A stretch of DNA of 51,915 nucleotides from Methylobacterium aquaticum (GTDB lineage: Bacteria > Pseudomonadota > Alphaproteobacteria > Rhizobiales > Beijerinckiaceae). The stretch covers positions 1 to 51,915 of the forward strand of contig NZ_LABX01000087.1 in the NCBI RefSeq assembly GCF_001043915.1, written 5' to 3'. Shown piece by piece: positions 17,976 to 26,359 of this stretch. The notes beneath the pieces are model-generated. The model saw only the letters and a list, made by a program, of their open reading frames with translations. It was not told the DNA's origin and ran no database searches. Numbering within the stretch: position 1 is the stretch's first letter; each line of letters begins with the position of its first letter. A program made the translations under genes and the position numbers.

Positions 17976-18452
17976 ATGAAACTCGACAGGATCGACCTCA
18001 AGATTCTTTCTGAATTGCAGAAGAACGGCCGCATCACCAACGTCGAACTCGCCGAACGGGTCAATCTGTCGCCGAGCCCATGCCTCATGCGGGTGAAAAA
18101 GCTCCAGACGGAAGGCTATATCGCAAATTATTCTGCACAGATCAATTTGTCGAAATTAGGCCAGGCCCTGACCGTCTTCACCGAGGTGACGCTCAAGAAC
18201 CACCGGCAGGCGGATTTCGCCCGGTTCCTGGCCGCCGTCGAGAAGATCGAGTCGGTCATGGAATGCCACCTCATTTCCGGCGGCTACGATTATCTGCTCA
18301 AGTTCGTGACCGTCGACGTGATCGAGTACCAGACGACGATGGAGCGCTTGCTGGACTTGGATGTCGGCATCGAGCAGTATTTCAGCTACGTCGTGCTGAA
18401 ATCGCCGATCGTGCGGTCGTACCTGCCCCTCGACACGATGTTCCGGCTTTAG
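17976..18452 (+). CDS. Lrp/AsnC-family transcriptional regulator
   Basis: A 158-aa regulator. Residues 1-60 hold the winged helix (LDRIDLKILSELQKNGRI, TNVELAERVNLSPSPCLMRVKKL), and the rest is a RAM ligand-binding domain (TVFTEVTLKN, ECHLISGGYDYLLKF). Lrp-type proteins usually sense amino acids. It converges on the importer operon ending at 18522, so it is a natural candidate regulator of the amine/amino-acid locus at 18522-30020. The first third uses noticeably more A/T-rich codons than its neighbours. Confidence 0.93.
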   Translation: MKLDRIDLKILSELQKNGRITNVELAERVNLSPSPCLMRVKKLQTEGYIANYSAQINLSKLGQALTVFTEVTLKNHRQADFARFLAAVEKIESVMECHLISGGYDYLLKFVTVDVIEYQTTMERLLDLDVGIEQYFSYVVLKSPIVRSYLPLDTMFRL

Positions 18453-18491
18453 GAAGCTCCGATCCCCGCAGGGCTGGCCGGGAAACATGAA

Positions 18492-18516
18492 GCGCGGCTC
18501 CCGCCGGAGGCCGCGC
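18492..18516. terminator. Bidirectional hairpin between convergent genes
   Basis: GCGCGGC (18492-18498) and GCCGCGC (18510-18516) form a 7-bp stem in the 69-bp gap between the convergent Lrp-family gene and the fused ATPase gene. It could serve both strands. No U-tract is present. Confidence 0.45.
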
Positions 18517-18521
18517 CAGCA

Positions 18522-20180
18522 TCAGCGCTGCGCGAAGGCCCGGGTCAGTTCCGGATCCTGCGCCAGGCCGTCGAGCCAGCCGGTGCGCAGCTGGGGCACG
18601 GACGAGAACAGCAGCCGCGAATAGGGTTGGGTCGGCTGTCCGTCATTCACGTCGGGGCGCAGCTGCTCGACCTTCGCGCCCTTGTACATCACCACCACCT
18701 CGTCGCAGATCGCCCGCACGGTCTCGATGTCGTGGCTGATGAACAGGTAGGACAGCGACAGCTCGCGCTGCAACTCCTTCAGGAGATCGATGATCGCGGC
18801 GGCCACCACCGTGTCGAGCGCCGAGGTGATCTCGTCGCACAGGATCAGCTTGGCATCGGCCGCCAGGGCGCGGGCGAGGTTGATGCGCTGCTTCTGGCCG
18901 CCCGAGAGTTCGCCGGGGCGGCGATGGCGCAACGCCCGGGGCAGCCGCACCATGTCGAGCAACTGGTCGACCCGCGCCTCGCGCGCCCGCCCGCCCATGC
19001 CGTGGTAGAAGGCGAGCGGCCTGCCCAAGATCTCGCTGATCGACTGGCGGGGATTGAGCGCGGTGTCGGCGGACTGAAACACGATCTGGAGGTCGCGCAG
19101 GTCCTCGCGACGGCGCTGGCGGAAATCCGGCGCCAGGGTCCGGCCGTCGAGCACGATCTCGCCCCGGGCCGCCGGCAGGATCCCGGCGATGACCCGGGCG
19201 AGGGTGGACTTGCCGCAGCCCGATTCGCCGACGATGCCGAGGTTGCGCCCGCGGGCGAGCGAGAGGCTGACATCCTTGAGGATGCGGATCGGCGGGAGGC
19301 CCTCCGCGTCGGCCTTGCCGTAGCCGGCCACGATCCCGCGGACCTCGAGGAGCGGGGCGTCGTCCTGGTCGATGCGGGGCGGACGCGGGGCCGCGCCCGG
19401 CCGGAACGCCGCCAGGAGCTGGCGGGTATAGGCATGCTGCGGGCGCTCCAGGATATCCGCCGTGCGCCCCTCCTCCTGGATCTCGCCGTGGCGCAGCACG
19501 ATGATCCGATCGGCGATCTGCGCCACCACCGCGAGATCATGCGAGACATAGACGCCCGCGATGCCGCCCTGGCGCATCACCGACTTGAAGGCGCGCAGCA
19601 CCTCGACCTGGGTGGTGACGTCGAGAGCGGTGGTCGGCTCGTCGAAGATCACCAGCTTGGGATTGCCGATCAGCGCCATGGCGGCGGAGAGGCGCTGGAG
19701 CTGGCCGCCTGAGACCTGGTGGGGATAACGGTCGCCGATCGTGTCGGGATTGGGGAGCGCCAGTGCCCGGAACAGTCCGACCGCCCTGGTGCGCGCCTCC
19801 GCCACCGGCATCGAGCCGTGGATCTGCACGACCTCGACCACCTGGTCCATGATCGTGTGGGCCGGATTGAAGGCGGCGGCCGCGCTCTGGGGCACGTAGG
19901 AGACGAGGGAACCGCGCATCGTCGCCCGCCGGCTCTCGGGCAGCGCCCCCATCTCGACGCCGTCGAGGGTGACGGTGCCGCCGGTGACCCGGCAGCCGGG
20001 ACGGGTATAGCCCATCAGGTCGAGGGCGATCGTGGTCTTGCCCGAGCCGCTCTCGCCGATCAGGGCGACGATCTCGCCCTCGTCGATGTCGAACGACACG
20101 CCGCGGATGATCTCGACGATCCGGCCGGCATCGGTGCGCGCCTCGATTCGTAGGTCGCGGACTTCGACGAGGCGGGTCAT
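18522..20180 (-). CDS. Fused double ATPase of a second Opp/Dpp-type ABC importer
   Basis: A 552-aa protein with two complete ABC domains. The first has Walker A GESGSGKTT, signature QVSGGQLQRL and Walker B ([14 protein letters not shown]); the second has [22 protein letters not shown] and LILCDEITSALD. It therefore corresponds to a DppD-DppF fusion. The second half lacks the C-terminal RCP cysteine motif of most oligopeptide ATPases. The start is ATG 20180, which overlaps the stop of the upstream permease; a longer reading to 20738 only overlaps that permease. Last gene of a leftward operon. Confidence 0.93.
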   Translation of the reverse strand: MTRLVEVRDLRIEARTDAGRIVEIIRGVSFDIDEGEIVALIGESGSGKTTIALDLMGYTRPGCRVTGGTVTLDGVEMGALPESRRATMRGSLVSYVPQSAAAAFNPAHTIMDQVVEVVQIHGSMPVAEARTRAVGLFRALALPNPDTIGDRYPHQVSGGQLQRLSAAMALIGNPKLVIFDEPTTALDVTTQVEVLRAFKSVMRQGGIAGVYVSHDLAVVAQIADRIIVLRHGEIQEEGRTADILERPQHAYTRQLLAAFRPGAAPRPPRIDQDDAPLLEVRGIVAGYGKADAEGLPPIRILKDVSLSLARGRNLGIVGESGCGKSTLARVIAGILPAARGEIVLDGRTLAPDFRQRRREDLRDLQIVFQSADTALNPRQSISEILGRPLAFYHGMGGRAREARVDQLLDMVRLPRALRHRRPGELSGGQKQRINLARALAADAKLILCDEITSALDTVVAAAIIDLLKELQRELSLSYLFISHDIETVRAICDEVVVMYKGAKVEQLRPDVNDGQPTQPYSRLLFSSVPQLRTGWLDGLAQDPELTRAFAQR

Positions 20181-21037
20181 GCGGCGCTCCGGTCGCGGAT
20201 CTTCTGGGGCAGGTTGTCGATCAGGAGGTTCACGCTGATCGTCAGGCTCGCGATGGCGATGAGCGGGAAGATCACCGCCGGGGCGGCGAGGGACAGGCCG
20301 CCGATATTCTCCTTCACCAGCGCCCCCCAATCGGCGTTCGGCGGCTGCACCCCTAACCCCAGGAAGGACATGCTGGAGAGGAGCAGCACGATGAAGACGA
20401 AGCGCAGGCCGAGATCGGCCAGGACCGGGCCGATGATGCCCGGCAGGATCTCGGCGCGGATGAGGTGGCCGAGGCGCTCGCCGCGCACCCGCGCCACGGT
20501 GACGTAGTCCATGGCGTTGACGTTGACGGCGAGCGCCCGGGCGAAGCGGTAGGAGCCGGGTGTGTAGATCACCGCCAGCGTCAGGATCAGGACCGGCATC
20601 GAGGAGCCGACCGCCGCCACCAGCACCAGCGCCATGATCTTGCTCGGGATCGAGATCAGCGCGTCGAGGAAGCGGCTCAGCGCCGCGTCGAAGAACCCGC
20701 CGATCACCGCCGCCGCCATGCCGAGAGTGACGCCGCAAAAGCAGGCGATCGCCACGGAGGCCAGCGAGATCCCCACCGTGTAGCGGGCGCCGAACAGGAT
20801 GCGCGAGAGCACGTCGCGACCGAGATAGTCGGTTCCCATCGGGTAGGCGGCCGACATCGGCTGGAAGAAATCGAAATCGACGATCTCGCCGACCGGATGG
20901 GGAGCGATCAAGGGCGCGATCACCGCGACGACCGCCCAGGCCAGGATCACCAGGAAGGCGACCGCGCCGACCGGGCTGATCCGGTAGCCGATGCGCCAGC
21001 GGCGCGGGGCTTCCGTGCTGGACAAAGAGACGCTCAT
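20177..21037 (-). CDS. Opp/Dpp-type permease, DppC-like (second importer)
   Basis: A 286-aa membrane protein with the DppC hallmark YPMGTDYLGRDVLSRILFG near residue 70, an EAA loop (DYVTVARVRGERLGHLI) and LGLGVQPPNADWG near 225. It ends in SVNLLIDNLPQKIRDR, somewhat different from the usual GDGLRDxxDPR. ATGA overlaps connect it to both the DppB-like gene upstream and the fused ATPase downstream. Confidence 0.92.
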   Translation of the reverse strand: MSVSLSSTEAPRRWRIGYRISPVGAVAFLVILAWAVVAVIAPLIAPHPVGEIVDFDFFQPMSAAYPMGTDYLGRDVLSRILFGARYTVGISLASVAIACFCGVTLGMAAAVIGGFFDAALSRFLDALISIPSKIMALVLVAAVGSSMPVLILTLAVIYTPGSYRFARALAVNVNAMDYVTVARVRGERLGHLIRAEILPGIIGPVLADLGLRFVFIVLLLSSMSFLGLGVQPPNADWGALVKENIGGLSLAAPAVIFPLIAIASLTISVNLLIDNLPQKIRDRSAA

Positions 21038-21990
21038 GCGTGGCGCAGCCTCGGATTGGAGACGATGGTGACGATGTCGGCGATGGTGATCAGCAGGAGA
21101 TAGGCGAGGCAGAAGATCATCGCGCAGCCCTGGATCAGCGGCAGGTCGCGGGTCGACACCGCGTCGAGCATCAGCTTGGCGATGCCCGGGTAGTTGAAGA
21201 TCGTCTCGACGATGATGACGCCGCCGAGGAGGTAGGACAGGGACAAAGCCACCGCGTTGACGATCGGCCCGAGCGCGTTCGGCAGAGCGTGGCGCAGCAC
21301 CATGCGCCGGCGGGAAGCCCCCTTCAGCAGCGCCATCTCGACGTAAGGAGCGTTCAAGGTCTCGATCACCGCGGCGCGGCTCATGCGGATCATCTGCGCC
21401 GAGATGACGAAGCTCAGCGTGATCACCGGCATGGCGAAGGCTTTGAGCAGCCCACTGATCGTCGTCACGTCACCGGTCATCGACAGGGCCGGCAGCCAGC
21501 CGAGAGTGACCGCGAAGACGATCACCGCGAGCGTCGCCACCAGGAACTCGGGCACCGAGATTACCGCGATGGTGAAGACCGCGATCATCCGGTCGACGAG
21601 CGTGCCGCGCAGGATCGCCGCGGTGACGCCGAGGGTCAGGGCGACCGGGACCGAGATCGCCGCCGTCACAGCCGCGAGCTTCAGCGAGTTGCCCAAGCGA
21701 TTGCCGATCAGCTCGGCGACCGGGATGTTGTTGACATAAGAAACGCCGAGATCGCCCGTCGCGAGGTTCTTCAGCCAGAGCAGGAACCGCAGGGCGGCCG
21801 GCTGGTCGAGATGCATCGCGGTCCGCAGCCCCTTCACCGCCTCAGGCGTCGCCGCCTGGCCGAGCAGGATCTGCACCACATCCCCCGGCAGAAGGGCGGT
21901 CGCGAAGAAGATGACGACGGCGACGATCAACAGCGTCACCAGGGCGACCACCAAGCGTCCCGCGACCATGCGGAGGATGAGAGAATTCAT
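21034..21990 (-). CDS. Opp/Dpp-type permease, DppB-like (second importer)
   Basis: About 318 aa, with the DppB start LILRMVAGRLVVALVTLLIV, the pore-side segment LLPGDVVQILLG, an EAA loop around APYVEMALLKGASRR and the terminal DIVTIVSNPRLRHA. The ATG at 21990 is chosen over an in-frame GTG at 22005; neither has a strong ribosome binding site. It follows the binding-protein gene after a 90-bp gap that holds a strong hairpin, which should lower permease output relative to the binding protein. Confidence 0.9.
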   Translation of the reverse strand: MNSLILRMVAGRLVVALVTLLIVAVVIFFATALLPGDVVQILLGQAATPEAVKGLRTAMHLDQPAALRFLLWLKNLATGDLGVSYVNNIPVAELIGNRLGNSLKLAAVTAAISVPVALTLGVTAAILRGTLVDRMIAVFTIAVISVPEFLVATLAVIVFAVTLGWLPALSMTGDVTTISGLLKAFAMPVITLSFVISAQMIRMSRAAVIETLNAPYVEMALLKGASRRRMVLRHALPNALGPIVNAVALSLSYLLGGVIIVETIFNYPGIAKLMLDAVSTRDLPLIQGCAMIFCLAYLLLITIADIVTIVSNPRLRHA

Positions 21991-22023
21991 GGACGATCCA
22001 TGCACGTGACGGCGGGAACGGGA

Positions 22024-22068
22024 GCGGCCCCCGGGGAACGCCGCATCGGCGTCAGCCCCCGGGGCCGC
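22024..22068 (-). promoter_or_regulatory. Intra-operon hairpin between binding-protein and permease genes
   Basis: A 13-bp GC-rich inverted repeat with one mismatch, 22024-22036 against 22056-22068 (CCCCCGGGGCCGC), sits just downstream of the binding-protein stop. It is likely to protect the 3' end of that message and to attenuate the permease genes, the same position as the REP-like pair in the first importer operon. Confidence 0.6.
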
Positions 22069-22080
22069 GGGCGACGTCGC

Positions 22081-23688
22081 TCAGGCGCCAAACCAGGTGT
22101 ATTCCGGCAGGGTGTAGCCCATCATGCCGCCGAGCGGGTTCGCCACCAGGCCCTTGAGCTTGGGCGACACGCCGTCGAGGTTCGACTGGAAGACCGGGAT
22201 GACGGTACCGGCCTCGTTGGCGACCATGGCCTGCATCTCGCCGTAGATCTGCTTGCGTTTCGACAGGTCGAGGAGGCCGCGGGCCTCGAGCAGCATCGCG
22301 TCGAACTTCGGCGACTTGTAGCGGCTCTCGTTCCACGGCGCGTTCGACTGGTAGAATAGCGAGAACATGATATCCGGCGTCGGCCGGGCATTGATGTTGC
22401 CGGCGTGAAACGCCTCCTTGAGCCAGTAGTTCGACCAGTAGCCGTCCGCCGGCACGCGGTCGATCACCAGGTTCAGGCCGATCTTGCCGCCCGCCTGCTG
22501 GAGCACCGCGGCGTAGTCGGCCGAGCTGCTGGCGGCGTCCGACACGGTGACGCGGATCTCCGGGCCGAGGATGCCGGCTTTCTGGAACAGGGACTTGGCG
22601 CGCTCCGGATCGAACTCGCGCTGCTTCAGCTCGGCGTTGTAGTAGGGGCTCCAGGACGGGATCGGCTGGTCGTTGGCAATCTCGGCGAGACCGCGCAGGA
22701 CCGACTTCTGGATCACCGGGCGGTTGACGAGGTACTTGAAGCCCTCGGCCACCCCGGCCTTGTCGCCCGGCGCCATGTCGAGCCGCAGGATGAAGTTGCC
22801 GTAGCTGCCGAGCTTGCTGATGAACGGCGCGATCGACGGGTTGCCCTCGATGACGCGCAGCGAGCGCGGGTTGAGGTTGGCGCCGACATGGATGTCTCCG
22901 GAGAGCACCGCGTTGAGACGCGCCGGCTCGTCGGCGATCGCGAAATACTCGAAGGTGTCGAAATAGGGACCCTTCTTGAAGTAGTTGTCGTTGCGCGCCA
23001 TCACCGAGCGGACGCCCGGCTTGAACTCCTTGAGCACGAAGGCGCCGGTGCCGTTGCCCTTGGAGAAATCCGTCGTGCCGTCGGCCACGATCATGAAGTG
23101 GTGCAGGCCGAGGATGGTCGGCAGGTCGGCATTGGCCGCGGCGAGCGTGATCGTGACGGTCCGGTCGTCGGTGGCCGTGACCTCGGCGAACTGCTTGGCG
23201 AGGGTGGCAACCTTCGAGCCGGTGGCGGGATCGAGGTGGCGCTTCAGCGAGAAGACGACGTCCTTGGCCGTCAGGCTCTTGCCGTCGTGGAAGGTCACGC
23301 CCTTGCGCAGCGTGACGGTCCAGGTCTTGGCGTCGGTGCTCTCGACGCTCTCGGCGAGTTCCATCGTCACCAGGCCGGCGCCGTTGATGAAGGTCAGGCG
23401 GTTGTAGAGGGCGCAGCAGCGGGTGTAGTCGGTGGCATTGGAAGCCTTAGCCGGGTCGAGCGTGTCGGCGGTCGAGGCCGCGAAGCCGGCGATCTTGAGG
23501 TGGCCGCCCTTCACCGGCTCGGCGGCGAGCGCCGCGCCGGCGCGGCCGAGGATCGCGCCGCCGGCCGAGAGGGCGACGCCGCCCGCCAGCATCATGCGCA
23601 GCAATTCGCGCCGGTCGGCGCCGCGCCGGATGGCATTCTCCACCATCGCGTCGTCGCCGGGAGTCCAGTTGGCCATCGTGTCGCTCAT
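22081..23688 (-). CDS. Substrate-binding protein, family 5, Tat-type signal (second importer)
   Basis: A 535-aa periplasmic binding protein. After a 23-residue lead it has a twin-arginine-like signal (DRRELLRMMLAGGVALSAGG) and then AALAAEPVKGGHL, so export may be by Tat or Sec. Family-5 landmarks include TVTLRKGVTFHDGK, TAKDVVFSLKRHLDP and FKYLVNRPVIQKSVL. The start at 23688 follows a GGAG site; upstream in-frame codons up to 24123 are low-complexity and rejected. It is the first gene of a leftward importer operon. The ligand is probably an amine or amino-acid derivative, judged from the oxidases across the divergent region. Confidence 0.93.
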   Translation of the reverse strand: MSDTMANWTPGDDAMVENAIRRGADRRELLRMMLAGGVALSAGGAILGRAGAALAAEPVKGGHLKIAGFAASTADTLDPAKASNATDYTRCCALYNRLTFINGAGLVTMELAESVESTDAKTWTVTLRKGVTFHDGKSLTAKDVVFSLKRHLDPATGSKVATLAKQFAEVTATDDRTVTITLAAANADLPTILGLHHFMIVADGTTDFSKGNGTGAFVLKEFKPGVRSVMARNDNYFKKGPYFDTFEYFAIADEPARLNAVLSGDIHVGANLNPRSLRVIEGNPSIAPFISKLGSYGNFILRLDMAPGDKAGVAEGFKYLVNRPVIQKSVLRGLAEIANDQPIPSWSPYYNAELKQREFDPERAKSLFQKAGILGPEIRVTVSDAASSSADYAAVLQQAGGKIGLNLVIDRVPADGYWSNYWLKEAFHAGNINARPTPDIMFSLFYQSNAPWNESRYKSPKFDAMLLEARGLLDLSKRKQIYGEMQAMVANEAGTVIPVFQSNLDGVSPKLKGLVANPLGGMMGYTLPEYTWFGA

Positions 23689-24542
23689 CGCAAGCTCCTG
23701 GTGCGGCGGTGATCCGCCGACGACGCGGGGGTGAAGGAAACGGGTCGAGGCGGGCCGCATCCCGCGACGACGGTCGTGACGAGGACGCAGGCGGATCGGT
23801 CGTGAGAGCCCGGCCAGGGGCGACATCCGATCTCGCGGGCCGTCGAAGGCGAGCGGCCGCCCCGCGCCCTGGGCGGGAGGGCCGTCCGACGCCGTCGTCG
23901 GTCCGAGCGGCGGCGGGTGAAGGTCGGCGAATGGTGCACACAACACCGGTGCCATCCGATCCTGGCCGCCGCCTCCGCGACCCTTGCGGGAGATCGGGAA
24001 CCGGTCCGGCTTTCGATGGAAGCAGTGTGTCGCATCCGCAACGCGATTTGCACCGAAACGACGGAAAGGGACGGCACAAAATTGCGAATCTACGGTTCCG
24101 GCAAAATTTGTGCGGCGCATCACCGCGTCGTCGCTTGGCAGTCCTGTTCAGGGTCGATCATGAGATGCGGCGCCTGAGGCATGTCTTCGCGCGCCCGCGG
24201 ACGATGTCGTGCCCACATCCGGGTCGACGAGGAGCGATGCAACGGCGCGCATGACATACGCTCACCATCGCAATTGGACGAATGGCCTGCGCCTTTCGAT
24301 GATCGTCCGTGTATCGGGAACGACGGGATTGCGGAAGGCGGCGGGTGAGGTGAGTTCGCGAGCCGCGCCACGGGCGTGCCACGGATCGTGATCCCTGCCG
24401 GTCGTGCCGGCGGCTCGCCCGGCCGCGAAACATTCTGCCGTGCCGGGCGCCATCGCGACGGGCCGCCGCCCGGAGACGAGAAAGGCGGCCTCCCGGCCGC
24501 CTTTCCCGCATTCCCGAACAACCGGCCCGCGTCAGGCCGCGA
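23689..24542. promoter_or_regulatory. Long gene-free interval upstream of the second importer
   Basis: An 854-bp interval without a credible gene; short readings at 24120-24521 and 24209-24391 lack starts, conserved motifs or typical codon use. It contains a locally AT-rich patch near 24040-24115 with the long-armed dyad GCACAAA (24074-24080) / TTTGTGC (24107-24113), and a hairpin at 24480-24505. The region should contain the importer promoter. The size is large for this otherwise compact window. Confidence 0.5.
24480..24505 (-). terminator. Terminator-like hairpin after the cupin gene
   Basis: Perfect 11-bp inverted repeat GAAAGGCGGCC (24480-24490) and GGCCGCCTTTC (24495-24505) with loop TCCC. 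The A-run/T-run at the stem base is typical of bidirectional intrinsic terminators. It lies 38 bp past the stop codon of the leftward cupin gene. Confidence 0.7.
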
Positions 24543-24899
24543 TCACTCGTAGACGCAGACGTAGATCTTGCGCACCGTCTCGATCGTGCGCCAGATGCCG
24601 ACGAAGCCGGGCTTCATCACGAAGCTGTCGCCGGCCCGGTAGGTCTTGGTCTCGCCGCCCGCCTCCTCGATCTCGACCAGGCCGGAGAGGATGTGGCAGA
24701 ATTCGAAGGTGGTGCCCTTGATCGAGTGGGTCTCGCCCGGAGTGGCCTCCCAGATGCCGGTCTTGATCGTCTCGCCGCGGGACTCGTCCTGCGCCCAGGT
24801 CTTGAACTCGGGCGAGCCGGCGATCAGGCGCTCGGGCAGCGGCAGGCCAGGCTTCGGCGCGAATTGCGGGTCGGTGTCGATGGTGACCAGAAGGGACAT
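24543..24899 (-). CDS. Cupin-domain protein (DUF861-like)
   Basis: A 118-aa single-domain cupin. The core runs from TIKTGIWEATPGETHSIKGTTFEFCHILSG-like segment at about residues 45-73 to the second motif AGDSFVMKPGFVGIWRTIET near 90-109. Such small cupins near amine oxidases are usually of unknown or ureidoglycine-hydrolase-related function. Metal ligands are only partly conserved: a His is present in the first motif (FCHILSG) but the canonical second-motif His is absent. It is divergent from the GNAT pair, so it may be co-controlled with the amine-oxidation genes. Confidence 0.85.
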   Translation of the reverse strand: MSLLVTIDTDPQFAPKPGLPLPERLIAGSPEFKTWAQDESRGETIKTGIWEATPGETHSIKGTTFEFCHILSGLVEIEEAGGETKTYRAGDSFVMKPGFVGIWRTIETVRKIYVCVYE

Positions 24900-25235
24900 C
24901 CCTGTTTCCTCGGCGTGAGAGCCCCGCGGGGCGAGACCGCCCGGTCGCGATGGGGCCGGTCGCGTCGCTGGGGGCGTGGAGGGCCGGAGAGGGCCGAAAA
25001 GCGTGCGGCACGTCGCCCCCTCCCCTTGAGCCTCCTCGACCCTAGCGACCAAAGCCGGGGGCTCCTGCCGTAATCCGGGAGGCTTCGGGCGAAAATTCCG
25101 AAAACCGCCCGATCTCCAGCGGAAATGTCGGCGCGGTCCGGCGCATCTTACGGTGAGCGGTGGCGCCCCGGAGAGGCGGTGCGGGCCTTGAACCCGGATC
25201 GCGCCCCGAGACGCCGGCCGAAAGGAGTTGATGTG
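24900..25235. promoter_or_regulatory. Divergent promoter region between cupin and GNAT genes
   Basis: A 336-bp interval between divergent starts. It holds the dyad CGGGCG (25086-25091) / CGCCCG (25106-25111) flanking an A-rich core, a plausible operator, and the strong ribosome binding site AAAGGAG at 25221-25227 for the rightward gene. No gene is credible here. Confidence 0.45.
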
Positions 25236-26123
25236 GTGACGACGTCCCCCAACACGATGCGGCTGAAGTCCTACGAGCTCGCCACGCAGGACATCGCCTC
25301 CGTCGACGTGGAAGCGCTCCACGCCTTGTCCCTCGGCGTCGAGTGGCCGCATCGCCCGGGAGACTGGGACGCCTTCCGCTCCCTGGGGCACGGCATCGTC
25401 GCCCAGGACGAGATCGGGCGCGTCTTCGGATCGGCGATGTGGTTCCCCCACGGCGAGGAATGCGCGACCATCGGCATGGTCATCACGACACCGCGGGTGC
25501 AGGCCCAGGGCGGCGGGCGCTGGATGATGGACCGCATCCTCCAGCAATGCGGTGACCGCCGGCTGATCCTGAACTCGACCCGCGCCGCCTACCGCCTCTA
25601 CGTTGCACTCGGCTTCGTGCCGCAGGCGACGGTCTCCCAGCATCAGGGCTATGCCACCCCCTGGGCCGCGCCCGTACTGGGGCCCGACCCCGCCGTCGAG
25701 GCGATCGCGCCCGCCGGGCTCGGCGAGGTCGCGGCCCTCGACGCCGCCGCGTTCGGCGCCGCCCGGCCCCGGCTGATGGCCCATCTTGCCGGCACGGCCG
25801 AGATCCGCGGCCTGCGCCGCGACGGGCGCCTCGTCGGCTACGGCATGCGCCGCGCCTTCGGGCGGGGCACCGTCATCGGTCCGGTCGTGGCGGAGAGCGA
25901 GGCGGACGCCGTCGCACTTGTGGCCTCGCTGCTGACCGGTCTCGACGGCCGGTTCGTCCGCCTCGATACGCGCCAGCCTCCTGGATTGCTGCGCTCCTTC
26001 CTGGAATCGGCGGGGCTGGCGCTGTTCGACACCACCAAGACCCTGACCCGCGGCGCGCCGCTCCCCGTGGTCGAACCCGGGCGTCCGGGCATCTACGGCT
26101 TGACGGCCCATGCCCTGAGCTGA
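25236..26123 (+). CDS. Double-domain GNAT acetyltransferase, paralogue 1
   Basis: About 295 aa. The N-terminal GNAT domain has ATIGMVITTPRVQAQGGG (acetyl-CoA loop, near residue 80-100) and LYVALGFVPQATVSQHQG; a second, more divergent domain follows with FGRGTVIGPVVAESEAD and LDGRFVRLD. GTG at 25236 (or 25233) fits the AAAGGAG site 5-8 bp upstream; an ATG at 25257 is a further option. It should acetylate an amine in the cytoplasm. It is paralogous to the next gene along its whole length and lies upstream of the PuuB-like oxidase and aldehyde dehydrogenase. Substrate unknown. Confidence 0.87.
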   Translation: MTTSPNTMRLKSYELATQDIASVDVEALHALSLGVEWPHRPGDWDAFRSLGHGIVAQDEIGRVFGSAMWFPHGEECATIGMVITTPRVQAQGGGRWMMDRILQQCGDRRLILNSTRAAYRLYVALGFVPQATVSQHQGYATPWAAPVLGPDPAVEAIAPAGLGEVAALDAAAFGAARPRLMAHLAGTAEIRGLRRDGRLVGYGMRRAFGRGTVIGPVVAESEADAVALVASLLTGLDGRFVRLDTRQPPGLLRSFLESAGLALFDTTKTLTRGAPLPVVEPGRPGIYGLTAHALS

Positions 26124-26359
26124 CGCCGCGACGATCCTGCCGATGGCGGCACCGTGCCTGCCCGCGACGCCGATGATCGGGAGCGCCCGAACGGCCCATG
26201 ATCGCCATCGCCGAAGCGTGTTGCGGTTCGGCGACGGCGACGAACCCGACACGTCGATCCGAACCGGTCCCCACCTCGCGGGCCCGCCGGGATCGCCTGC
26301 GCCCGATGGGCGGGCCTCGCCCGTCCCGTCCTGCCACCCGCGCGAGACACCCTCCCGTC

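Noticed and set aside
14450..18013. Very long open reading frame on the plus strand across the hybrid kinase gene
   Set aside because: It is antisense to a kinase with full motif support, its translation is a low-complexity Arg/Gly/Ala/His mix, and such frames are common in DNA with very high GC at third codon positions.
24120..24521. Possible small genes in the 23689-24542 interval
   Set aside because: No ribosome binding site, atypical composition, no conserved-looking segment, and both strands give equally poor candidates.
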